NCBI RefSeq assembly: GCF_945290125.1 | Contig: NZ_CALYQV010000004.1 | Coordinates: forward strand, 1 to 62,132 | DNA from: an uncultured Lactobacillus sp. | GTDB taxonomy: Bacteria; Bacillota; Bacilli; Lactobacillales; Lactobacillaceae | Length of the DNA stretch: 62,132 nt | Direction: 5' to 3' | Shown here: one piece after another, positions 54,840-62,132 of the stretch | How positions within the stretch are numbered: the stretch's first letter is position 1 | How the letters are laid out: each line of letters begins with the position of its first letter | Notes under the pieces: model-generated | Databases searched by the model: none | What the model was told of the DNA's origin: nothing | What the model saw: only the letters and a program-made list of their open reading frames with translations | Translations under genes and position numbers: made by a program

Positions 54840-57596
54840 TTATTTCTGATGGTAAAGAAGCCATTTTTTAATTTCATCAATTATAACTAATGGGATAGGC
54901 AAGCAGAACAGGAATAACCAGTCAACAGGCAATAATCTCGTTGTATTGAATAATTGTTGCAATCCTGGAGTTACAGTTAAAGCTAAAAATAGCAGTATTT
55001 CAAAGATAATGCCATACCAGATATTGCGATTACTAAAAATGCCTTTTTTGAATAAAGAAACTTTGTTTGTTCTACAATTCAACACATTTGCAATCTGAGT
55101 AAAAATAATTGCTCCTAAGACCATTGTGGTTGCACGCATGTAGACTGGACCGTTAGCTGCCAAAGGTACATGAGGCCAACCATTTTGGAAATTAACGAAG
55201 AAGTATGCGCCAATTGAAATAGCACTGGAAATGAGACCATACCACAAAAATGCTTTGATTATTACGCTTCTATTAAGCAAGTGCTCATTGCGTTTACGTG
55301 GTGCCTGTTTCATGACATCTGGATCAACTGCTTCTCCACCAAGTCCTAAAGCTGGCAACATGTCTGTTCCCAAATCGACTGTCAAGATCTGCATTACCGT
55401 CATTGGTAAAGGAATCATACCTCCTGAAAACAGGAATAAAATTGAAGGAAAGGCTTCCGGCACATTTGAAGTTAGGATATAAGTCAAGAACTTACGAATA
55501 TTGCTATATACTGCCCGTCCTTCTTCAATTGCGGCTACAATTGAAGCAAAATTATCATCAGTCAATATAATATTAGCAGCGTCCTTTGCCACGTCTGTGC
55601 CAGTGAGACCCATTGCAATACCGATATCAGCTTGTTTCAGTGCAGGGGCATCATTAACTCCATCACCGGTAGAGGCGACAATTTCACCGTTTTCCTGCAA
55701 GGTCTTAACAACCTTGTATTTTTGTTCAGGAGCGACCCTGGCAAAAATCACTTCTCCTTTTAGTGCTTCTCGCAAATCTGCATCACTCATATCTTCGAGC
55801 TCGTCACCAGATATGACCCGCGCCTTGTCTGAAGTCAAACCAATTTGTATAGCCACTGACTTAGCCGTTAGCTTGGAGTCGCCAGTAACCATAATAATCT
55901 TAATCTTGGCTTGATGACACCGTTTAACAGCATTATAAATTTCTGGACGAGGAGGATCACTCATCGTAGTCAAACCAACGAATACCAAGTGTTGTTCAGC
56001 CGTTTCGATAGTTAACTTAGCAACGTCAGTATTCTCTTTTTCAACAATGCGGTAAGCCATCGCCATACTGCGGAAACCCTTGGCAGCATAATCAGCATTG
56101 TATTTTTCAGCACGCTTTTTATCCTCTTCAGTCATAGAGCGAACCTTACCGTCAACTTGAATCTGGTCACATTGCTTAATTATGTCACTGAAAGATCCTT
56201 TAGTAAAAATAATATACTGACTGTCGTTCCAACGATGAATGGTTGACATGCGTTTACGGTTAGAGTCAAAAGGCAATTCACGTAAACGAGGATATTTAAC
56301 CAGAACTTTCTGACGATCAAAGCCTGCTTTTTCAGCCATAATAATTAAACAAGCTTCAGTTGGAGTTCCCAAAATTTTGGGTTTACCCCCTTTAACTTTG
56401 CTGGGTTGAACCGCAGTATCATTATCTAAAGAAGCTATCTGTACCAGCTTATGCAAGTCGGGATTTTCTTCGTACCACAACTGCTTTTTATTCAGTTCAA
56501 TCTGACCATTATTAACATAGCCGTTGCCCGTAACCGTATATTCATTTTGCGGTGTCCAAATGTAATGAATAGTCATTTGATTTTGAGTTAAAGTACCAGT
56601 TTTATCTGAACAAATAACTGTAGTTTCGCCTAAAGTTTCTACCGAATTCAGTTCCTTAACTAAGGCATGCTTTTTAGCCATGCGCTTAACTCCTTGAGCT
56701 AAGCTTAAAGTAACAGTTGGAAGCAATCCTTCAGGAATAAATGCAACAATCATACCTAACGCAAAGATAAAGGCCTTGCCAAAAGGATATTTGACAAAAA
56801 AGATTGCCGCAATTAAGAATAAAACACCAATTGAGACCGCAATTATTGATAATTGCTTTGTTAGTCGATCTAACTCTTGAGTCAATGGGCTATCAACCTT
56901 ATTTTGCTTTTGCGTTAGCTGCGCAATTTTACCAAATTCAGTATCCATCCCAGTGGCAAAAGCGATAGCACGAGCAGTACCAGATCCAACTGTTGTTCCG
57001 GAATAAACTAAGTTTGCTTCCGCATAACTGCCTTCGCCTGGAGCATATTCTGTAGTTTTTGATTCTGGCACGGATTCACCATTTAACGCACTTTGATCAA
57101 CCTGCATAGAACTGGCAGTAATCAGTCTGGCATCAGCCGGAATGGCATTACCGGCCTGAAGAATAAAAACATCTCCTGGAACCAGTTCTTTGGCATCAAT
57201 CTGTGTTTTTTTACCATCACGGATTGCTTGAACATAGGTTGGCAACATATTATTCAAAGCATCTGTCGCTCTTTTAGCAGCTCTTTCCTGCCAAAAACTG
57301 AACAGTCCGTTAATGATATTGACCATCCAAATGGAAATTCCTAATTCAAGCGTCCCACTAAACATGGCTACGGCACCTGAGATCCACAATAAAATTGCCA
57401 TCATACTAATGAAATTCTTAAAGAAAGTTTTCCACTCGGATTCTTCCTCAGATTTTTTAATTTCGTTACGACCATATTTTGCCAATCTTGCGGTTGCTTC
57501 AGCAGAAGTTAAGCCTGCCGAAGATGAGTGAAGATTAGTATAAACTTCAGAAATATCATTCTTAGCGTATAGCTCTCGAATTTTATTTTCTTCCAT
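54840..57596 (-). CDS. P2-type cation-transporting ATPase
   Basis: 918 aa. N-terminal cation-ATPase domain, actuator motif NGESVPESK (about 172-180), phosphorylation site CSDKTGTLT (Asp331), hinge GDGVNDAPALKQADIGIAMG, about ten membrane helices including a C-terminal block of six. The fourth helix ends in PEGLLPTVT (288-296), closer to the PEGLL of Na,K/H,K-type pumps than to the PEGLP of classic Ca2+ pumps. The ion cannot be fixed. I use the second ATG (57596), 10 nt after GAGG; the first (57605) abuts that site. Single gene with a terminator. Confidence 0.9.
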   Translation of the reverse strand: MEENKIRELYAKNDISEVYTNLHSSSAGLTSAEATARLAKYGRNEIKKSEEESEWKTFFKNFISMMAILLWISGAVAMFSGTLELGISIWMVNIINGLFSFWQERAAKRATDALNNMLPTYVQAIRDGKKTQIDAKELVPGDVFILQAGNAIPADARLITASSMQVDQSALNGESVPESKTTEYAPGEGSYAEANLVYSGTTVGSGTARAIAFATGMDTEFGKIAQLTQKQNKVDSPLTQELDRLTKQLSIIAVSIGVLFLIAAIFFVKYPFGKAFIFALGMIVAFIPEGLLPTVTLSLAQGVKRMAKKHALVKELNSVETLGETTVICSDKTGTLTQNQMTIHYIWTPQNEYTVTGNGYVNNGQIELNKKQLWYEENPDLHKLVQIASLDNDTAVQPSKVKGGKPKILGTPTEACLIIMAEKAGFDRQKVLVKYPRLRELPFDSNRKRMSTIHRWNDSQYIIFTKGSFSDIIKQCDQIQVDGKVRSMTEEDKKRAEKYNADYAAKGFRSMAMAYRIVEKENTDVAKLTIETAEQHLVFVGLTTMSDPPRPEIYNAVKRCHQAKIKIIMVTGDSKLTAKSVAIQIGLTSDKARVISGDELEDMSDADLREALKGEVIFARVAPEQKYKVVKTLQENGEIVASTGDGVNDAPALKQADIGIAMGLTGTDVAKDAANIILTDDNFASIVAAIEEGRAVYSNIRKFLTYILTSNVPEAFPSILFLFSGGMIPLPMTVMQILTVDLGTDMLPALGLGGEAVDPDVMKQAPRKRNEHLLNRSVIIKAFLWYGLISSAISIGAYFFVNFQNGWPHVPLAANGPVYMRATTMVLGAIIFTQIANVLNCRTNKVSLFKKGIFSNRNIWYGIIFEILLFLALTVTPGLQQLFNTTRLLPVDWLFLFCLPIPLVIIDEIKKWLLYHQK

Positions 57597-57712
57597 TTCC
57601 AACATACCTCTTGTTTAATTTTTTTGTTTTTATACTAATAAAGCCGGCACCATACTTTACCACTTTTTAAAACGATAAAGTCACTCAATATTTTTACAAT
57701 TGCGTGTCATGC

Positions 57713-57718
57713 TATACT
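57713..57718 (+). promoter_or_regulatory. extended -10 box before pgl
   Basis: TGC-TATACT, an extended -10, about 25 nt upstream of the ribosome site of the lactonase gene. TTTACA is only 14 bp upstream, so the -35 is weak or shifted. Confidence 0.5.
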
Positions 57719-57761
57719 ATTTATTGAGACAATTATAAATGAATTTGGAGGCTTTTCAAGC

Positions 57762-58796
57762 ATGAAATTATTAATTGGCGGATACACCAAAAAAAAGTCA
57801 ACGGGAATTTATGAGCTGCCGCTTACTCCGGCTGCTAATGGCGTAGAAATGCAAATGGGACCAGCAAAAGAAGTAATCCAAGTTGGTGGACCTACTTATT
57901 TTGTTCAAGATGGCAACCTCATTTTTACAATTAACAATGCTGGAGAAAAAGGTGGAATCAGTTCTTTCGAGTTAGTTAATGGCAAATATTCAGAAAAGGA
58001 CTCTTATTTAACCCCAGGATCTTCACCAGCCTATATTGGAATTAACCGCGAAAAGAAATTATTATATACGGCAAATTACCATACAGCTGTGCTCAGTGTA
58101 TTTTCATACGATGATGAGGGTAAACTGACCTTTTTAGATTCCGTAACTCATACGGCAGATACTCTTGGTCCCTGTCCAGAACAAGCAGATGGCCCTCACC
58201 CCCACTTTTTCGATCAAACACCACAAGGCAATTTAGTGAGTTGTGATCTAGGCAACGACTGTGTTGACTTTTACAGTTTCAAGAATAATAAGCTGAATCA
58301 CCTGGCTAAATATCAAAACGAGCCAGGTTTTGGCACACGCCATATTGTATTTAGTCCTGACGGTAATTATTTTTATGTTGTCGGTGAGCTTTCAAGTAAA
58401 ATTAACTTAGTTAAGTTCGATGAAGTCCACTGGAATTTTAAAAACATTGCTACCTATTCAACTATTCCTGATGATTTTTCTGACCACAACGGCGCAGCTG
58501 CCATAAAAATTAGCCATGATGGTAAATTTATTTACACTTCCAACCGTGGTCATGATACTATCACTGTTTTTGCAGTTAATGATGATCATACCCTGCAACT
58601 ACGTCAGAGAATTTCAACTTTTGGTGAATTCCCTCGTGATTTTAACTGGGACAAAGATGAAAAATATGTGGTGGCAACCAACCAAAATTCAGATAATGCC
58701 ACTTTATATACACGAGATGCCGAAAATGGTTGTTTGACCCCAGTTCAAAAAAATATTTTTGTTCCCGAAGGTACTCGCGTACTTTTTAGTGAATAA
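57762..58796 (+). CDS. pgl: 6-phosphogluconolactonase, seven-bladed propeller type
   Basis: 344 aa, lactonase/YbhE family, cytoplasmic. It opens 6-phosphogluconolactone in the oxidative pentose phosphate route. Repeating blades of about 45 residues are visible (SPAYIGINREKKLLYTANY, VFSPDG, AAIKISHDGKFIYTSNRG), with DGPHPHFFD near 146-154 as a family-conserved segment. TGGAGG lies 10 nt before the ATG. Single unit ended by a strong terminator. Confidence 0.9.
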   Translation: MKLLIGGYTKKKSTGIYELPLTPAANGVEMQMGPAKEVIQVGGPTYFVQDGNLIFTINNAGEKGGISSFELVNGKYSEKDSYLTPGSSPAYIGINREKKLLYTANYHTAVLSVFSYDDEGKLTFLDSVTHTADTLGPCPEQADGPHPHFFDQTPQGNLVSCDLGNDCVDFYSFKNNKLNHLAKYQNEPGFGTRHIVFSPDGNYFYVVGELSSKINLVKFDEVHWNFKNIATYSTIPDDFSDHNGAAAIKISHDGKFIYTSNRGHDTITVFAVNDDHTLQLRQRISTFGEFPRDFNWDKDEKYVVATNQNSDNATLYTRDAENGCLTPVQKNIFVPEGTRVLFSE

Positions 58797-58812
58797 ATTT
58801 TGCAAAATAAAT

Positions 58813-58847
58813 AAAAGAGTTGTCTAACACAAGACAACTCTTTTATT
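58813..58847 (+). terminator. terminator of pgl (also usable from the minus strand)
   Basis: 13-bp perfect stem (58813-58825 / 58832-58844) with a 6-nt loop, then ATTTCT. Confidence 0.88.
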
Positions 58848-58861
58848 TCTCTACAGACATC

Positions 58862-59746
58862 TTAAAGACTATGCCATAATTTTTGCATATCAGGTGCATC
58901 AGGTATTTCAATACTAATTTGCTGACCTTTAGTAAATGGATCAGGAAAGCCCAAATAAAAGCAATTGAGCGCCTGGCGTTTAAACTCATCATTAACGCCA
59001 TATAGAGGATCGCCATACAAAGGATGGCCCAGATATTGCATATGTATGCGAATCTGGTGAGTTCTGCCGGTATATAGGCGCAATTCGACTAAACTGGCCC
59101 CACTTTTTTGAGCAATCACTTTATAAGCAGTTTTAGCATTCTTGCCAGTGAAATCAATGCTGCGCACAATTGAGGTTCCTTTTCTGCCAATAGGCTGATC
59201 TATCACTCCTGTCAAGTCTTCCGGGGCAAAATTGCCATGAACTATTGCATGATATTTTTTAATAAATTGAGATTTATTAATCTGACTAAAGCGAGCATGA
59301 GCGATAGCATTTTTCCCAACCAGAACTAGACCCGAAGTATCTCGATCGAGCCGCGTCACTATGTGCGGTTTTACGTCAACCTCTTCTTTACTGTTAAAAT
59401 AACCTAAAACTTGGTTAACCAAAGCATTGTCATCATAACGAGATGGAATTGACAAAATGCCAGCTGGTTTATTCACTACCAAATAATTTTCAGTTTCCCG
59501 TACCACTGCCAGCGGCTTCTTTGAAGGTACCAACCACGGATTGACCTTCTCTTTCCCAGGAATAAAAATCACTTCATCACCTTCATGCAACAGGTAGTTG
59601 GTGAAGCGCCTTTTATGATTTACCAAAAGCATGCCACCAGAATTTTTAGCATTATTCACTGCTCTTTTTGAAAAACCATTTTGCAGTAAAAAAGCTCCTA
59701 ATTTCTTGGGAACTTTGTCTTGTACAATTACTTTAAATAGTGTCAT
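58862..59746 (-). CDS. RluA/RluD-family rRNA pseudouridine synthase
   Basis: 294 aa. N-terminal S4-like RNA-binding part (about 10-65) and catalytic domain with Asp134 in HIVTRLDRDTSG, followed by TGRTHQIRIHM (about 222-232). I chose ATG 59746, 6 nt after GGAG and overlapping the nadK end by 14 nt; a longer open frame to 59881 lies inside nadK. The order nadK then this gene matches B. subtilis yjbN-yjbO. The exact rRNA or tRNA site is unknown. Confidence 0.92.
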   Translation of the reverse strand: MTLFKVIVQDKVPKKLGAFLLQNGFSKRAVNNAKNSGGMLLVNHKRRFTNYLLHEGDEVIFIPGKEKVNPWLVPSKKPLAVVRETENYLVVNKPAGILSIPSRYDDNALVNQVLGYFNSKEEVDVKPHIVTRLDRDTSGLVLVGKNAIAHARFSQINKSQFIKKYHAIVHGNFAPEDLTGVIDQPIGRKGTSIVRSIDFTGKNAKTAYKVIAQKSGASLVELRLYTGRTHQIRIHMQYLGHPLYGDPLYGVNDEFKRQALNCFYLGFPDPFTKGQQISIEIPDAPDMQKLWHSL

Positions 59747-60539
59747 CTTTATCTCCAATAAAGGCGCTCTGAACACGAGACCAAAAATGAGTATGCCCAA
59801 AGCGATCAAAATGAATTTCCTTGCTAGAAATGCGGTATTCAATTTGTTTAGCATTGCGTACATTAATGCGGTGACCATCAATAGTCAAAACGCAGTGATC
59901 AACATTTGGTACGACAGTAATCCACTGCTCAGGTGCCAGTACCATTGGTGAAGATAATGACCTGAAAATCCGGTTATTAATTGAAGCGATTTCTGCCATT
60001 TGTAAGGCTTTAAGTCTTGGGTGAATCACAGCACCGCCAAGTGATTTATTATAACCCGTTGAACCGGTGGGAGTTGATATACATAAGCCATCTCCCCTGA
60101 AATTTTCAAATAATTGATCATCAATATAGACTTTTGCTTCTAATGTATGCGATACCCGTTTGACGGCAGATTCATTCAAGGCCAAAAAATGTTTCTTTTC
60201 ATTGGCTTCTGTTAAAAGTTCTACTTCTAAAAGCGGATAATTGGCAGATTCAGGCTCTCTTAAAAGTAATGCATCTACCATTTTATCAACTTCTGGACCA
60301 CGCCAATCAGTGTAAAAACCTAAATGCCCAGTGTGGATGCCAATAAAGCGAATGGAACTGATTTGATTTTCATAACGGTGAAAAGCATTGATTAATGTGC
60401 CATCGCCTCCGACAGTAATGACAACATCGGGGTATTTGGCATCAAAAACAATGCCTTCTTTAGCTTCCAACAGTTTTCGCAAGTGCGCCACAACTTTTAG
60501 CGTTTCAGGATTAGTGTTATGGGCAATTGTAATTCTCAT
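59733..60539 (-). CDS. nadK: NAD kinase
   Basis: 268 aa. Phosphorylates NAD to NADP. Motif GGDGTLI (44-50) with the catalytic Asp46, NE/D pattern LNESAVKR near 120-127, and the glycine-rich TPTGSTGYNKSLGG (about 155-168). ATG overlaps the relQ stop by 1 nt. Middle gene of the relQ-nadK-rluD-type operon. Confidence 0.97.
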   Translation of the reverse strand: MRITIAHNTNPETLKVVAHLRKLLEAKEGIVFDAKYPDVVITVGGDGTLINAFHRYENQISSIRFIGIHTGHLGFYTDWRGPEVDKMVDALLLREPESANYPLLEVELLTEANEKKHFLALNESAVKRVSHTLEAKVYIDDQLFENFRGDGLCISTPTGSTGYNKSLGGAVIHPRLKALQMAEIASINNRIFRSLSSPMVLAPEQWITVVPNVDHCVLTIDGHRINVRNAKQIEYRISSKEIHFDRFGHTHFWSRVQSAFIGDKDDTI

Positions 60540-61168
60540 TATTTTTCCTTACCCTTATTTTTGGTAAAAACCTTTTGGGCTTCCTGCACTTCATCTTTTA
60601 TTAAAGACATTTCTTCATCAAGTTTATATGCTGTTTCTGCGGTAGATTTTAGTCTTTTAGAAATATCTTTTGGATAAGAACCCTGATATTTATAATTTAA
60701 AGTGTGCTCAACAGTAGCCCAAAAGTTCATAGCTAAAGTTCTAATTTGAATTTCCGCCAGCAACTTTTTGGGACCAGTTGGCAAATAAACCGTATAAGAA
60801 ATTACCATATGGTAGGAGCGATAGCCCGAAGGTTTGGCATTTTTAACATAATCACGTTCCTCAATGACTTCCATATCATCACGTGCATGTATTAAGTCTA
60901 CCACCTTATAAATGTCATCGACAAATTGACATACAATCCTAATACCCGCAATATCCTGCATATCAGTTTCAATTACATCAAAACTGATTACACGACGTTT
61001 CATCTTTTCTTTAATTGAATCGACAGTTTTAACCCTGCCAACTACAAATTCTATCGGGGAATGTTCCCCTTGCGTTAAAAAACTTTGTCTTAAAGAACGA
61101 AATTTCACTTTCAATTCTCGGACGGCCTCTTCATAAGGCCATAAAAAATTATCCCAATCATTATTCAT
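60539..61168 (-). CDS. relQ: small alarmone synthetase RelQ
   Basis: 209 aa GTP pyrophosphokinase with only the RelA/SpoT synthetase domain (about 45-175): the segment RVKTVDSIKEKMKRR, catalytic DIAGIRIVC, the RSYH motif in GYRSYHMVISY, and EIQIRT. A C-terminal helical part (about 175-209) supports tetramer formation in this family. Makes (p)ppGpp under stress without a hydrolase domain. First gene of the operon; possible -10 TATAAT about 50 nt upstream of the ATG. Confidence 0.95.
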   Translation of the reverse strand: MNNDWDNFLWPYEEAVRELKVKFRSLRQSFLTQGEHSPIEFVVGRVKTVDSIKEKMKRRVISFDVIETDMQDIAGIRIVCQFVDDIYKVVDLIHARDDMEVIEERDYVKNAKPSGYRSYHMVISYTVYLPTGPKKLLAEIQIRTLAMNFWATVEHTLNYKYQGSYPKDISKRLKSTAETAYKLDEEMSLIKDEVQEAQKVFTKNKGKEK

Positions 61169-61351
61169 AGAAATAACCCTTTCTCAAACAGCATATCCAT
61201 TTTAACATAAATTATATGATAGCAATTTCATATGGCTAATAGCCTTAATAAAAGAAGCCGTTTTCTCTATACATCATATATAATCCCTTGTTTGATAGGG
61301 TTTTTTCTTGCATATTAAAGCTTTTAAGATTATGATAAATTTATTAATTTC

Positions 61352-61366
61352 AGTATAGCCTATACT
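61352..61366. repeat. palindrome AGTATAG-C-CTATACT
   Basis: Perfect 7-bp arms with a single central base in the relQ/yjbK intergenic region; possible protein-binding site. Confidence 0.5.
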
Positions 61367-61412
61367 TTTATAGCTTTGCTGTCTTTTCTATAATTACGCA
61401 AAAACTGGAATT

Positions 61413-61442
61413 TTGACAATATGTCAATAAAAAAACTATACT
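61413..61442 (+). promoter_or_regulatory. promoter of the CYTH gene with palindrome over -35
   Basis: TTGACA (61413-61418), 18-bp spacer, TATACT (61437-61442). The -35 is the left arm of TTGACA-ATA-TGTCAA (61413-61427), a perfect inverted repeat that could be a repressor site. Confidence 0.7.
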
Positions 61443-61506
61443 TTCTTAATTAGTAGCATAGAATAAAAAAGTAAATTCTATCACTGAAATTGGATGGGGA
61501 ATTATT

Positions 61507-62132
61507 ATGTCGAAAAATAATGAAATTGAAGCAAAAATTATCCTGCCAAAGACGATCTATCACAAACTTTGTCATGATTTTGCTACAAAAAGTTGTTTTA
61601 AACAGGAAAATTATTATTTTGATACCAAAGACGGTTTGCTAAAGCAAAATCATATCAGTTGTCGCATTCGTCTTTTTGCTGATCATGCAGAACAAACACT
61701 CAAAGTCCCAAATGATGACCCTGTGCAGCACAAGTTTCATGAAGCAATAGAAATTAATGACGTACTAAAACTAGATGAAGCTAAAGCAATGGTCAAAAAT
61801 GGAACCCCAAATTTACCGATCCGTTTTAAATACAGCATAGGAGACTATCTGAACAAGTACTTTTCAGACCAATTAAAACTCAACTTGCAAACTTTCAGTA
61901 AAACTAAACGTATTTTAGCAAATGGTCCTGAAAATTGTGAATTAACATTTGATGATAGTACCTATCCTGACAATTATGAGGACTTTGAAATTGAGATTGA
62001 AAATCCTAATCCGCAATTAATTGCACAAGTTCTGTTAGACTTAAAAAAGAAATATCATTTTACACAGAATTCTGCTAATACTAATCAAGCAAAAATTGCA
62101 CGCGCTTACAAGCATCGTGATAAAATAAATTT
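61507..62132 (+). CDS. yjbK: CYTH-domain protein (YjbK type), cut by the window end
   Basis: The first 208 codons are open with no stop before the window ends. The N-terminal NEIEAKIIL carries the ExExK signature of the CYTH superfamily; FDTKDGLL (about 38-45), CRIRLF (about 54-59), TLKVP and the late EDFEIEIEN (about 158-166) are the acidic and basic strands that line the triphosphate tunnel. Known members hydrolyse inorganic triphosphate. B. subtilis yjbK also adjoins yjbM (relQ), supporting the name. GGATGGGG lies 8 nt before the ATG. Confidence 0.9.
   Translation, partial: MSKNNEIEAKIILPKTIYHKLCHDFATKSCFKQENYYFDTKDGLLKQNHISCRIRLFADHAEQTLKVPNDDPVQHKFHEAIEINDVLKLDEAKAMVKNGTPNLPIRFKYSIGDYLNKYFSDQLKLNLQTFSKTKRILANGPENCELTFDDSTYPDNYEDFEIEIENPNPQLIAQVLLDLKKKYHFTQNSANTNQAKIARAYKHRDKIN

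Larger units (their letters stand above)
61169..61506. other. divergent regulatory region relQ/yjbK
   Basis: A 338-bp stretch with no gene. It holds the minus-strand start region of relQ (TATAAT within about 61215-61225), a weak hairpin CCCT-N8-AGGG with TTTTTT (61285-61310), two perfect palindromes (61352-61366 and 61413-61427) and the promoter of the CYTH gene. Confidence 0.6.

Noticed and set aside
55501-55914. 137-aa open frame antisense to the P-type ATPase
   Set aside because: Lies wholly inside a well-conserved gene and shows no family sequence.
59747-59881. N-terminal extension of the pseudouridine synthase
   Set aside because: It lies inside nadK in another frame; the family start and ribosome site are at 59746.
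1-62132. CRISPR array, rRNA, prophage or insertion sequence
   Set aside because: No regularly spaced repeats, rRNA sequence, transposase or phage genes were seen on either strand.

Overview
The window reads as chromosomal DNA of a low-GC Lactobacillus in the strict sense (delbrueckii/acidophilus group). The evidence is AT-rich DNA, strong Shine-Dalgarno sites with many TTG starts, and core gene blocks in an order I know from that group: hpf-secA-prfB-hprK-lgt-gpsA-trxB-pgm-uvrBA-rapZ-yvcK-whiA, tagO-comFA/FC, rny-recA, pgsA-rodZ-ymfI-ftsK and relQ-nadK-rluD. Species cannot be fixed from the sequence. A pectin-type GH28 gene and many PTS parts suggest a plant-, gut- or insect-associated sugar user.

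Layout. (1) 1-60 is the 3' end of a tRNA-Arg(CCG). (2) 226-5069 is a carbohydrate locus: GH28 glycosidase, mannose-family PTS IIA, IID, IIC and IIB, and a divergent AraC regulator. GH28 carries two frameshifts, IID one, and the regulator an in-frame TAA. (3) 5177-12040 holds an orphan putrescine-type carbamoyltransferase, two paralogous secreted surface proteins, and between those an APC permease and a Fur-family regulator. (4) 12124-12784 is clpP with a CIRCE operator. (5) 12871-17352 is a second sugar locus: class II aldolase, small membrane protein, galactitol-family IIC split by an in-frame TAA, IIB, IIA, and a divergent DeoR regulator. Its promoter overlaps a cre-like site. (6) 17389-38958 is the core block from whiA to yigZ, mostly on the minus strand, including uvrA/uvrB with an SOS box and prfB with its programmed +1 frameshift. 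(7) 38997-54365 is tagO, rny, recA (SOS box), an OpuC-type osmoprotectant ABC operon, pgsA, rodZ, ymfI, ftsK, a DUF1149 gene, trmL and an AI-2E-family protein. (8) 54379-62132 is an orphan glucitol-type EIIA, a P2-type cation ATPase, 6-phosphogluconolactonase, the rluD-type/nadK/relQ operon, and a divergent CYTH-domain gene cut by the window end.

The most informative signal is that damage is confined to the two accessory sugar systems. Five separate lesions (three 1-nt losses in A runs and two in-frame TAA codons) fall in four genes of these loci. I found no break in the roughly 40 core and other genes. Each repaired gene returns to its family's usual length and motifs, so this looks like ongoing loss of sugar-uptake capacity, although homopolymer sequencing error must be excluded for the frameshifts. 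I found no CRISPR array, rRNA, prophage or insertion sequence, and I cannot name a wholly new system here. The least understood part is the pair of paralogous surface proteins flanking the permease and Fur genes.
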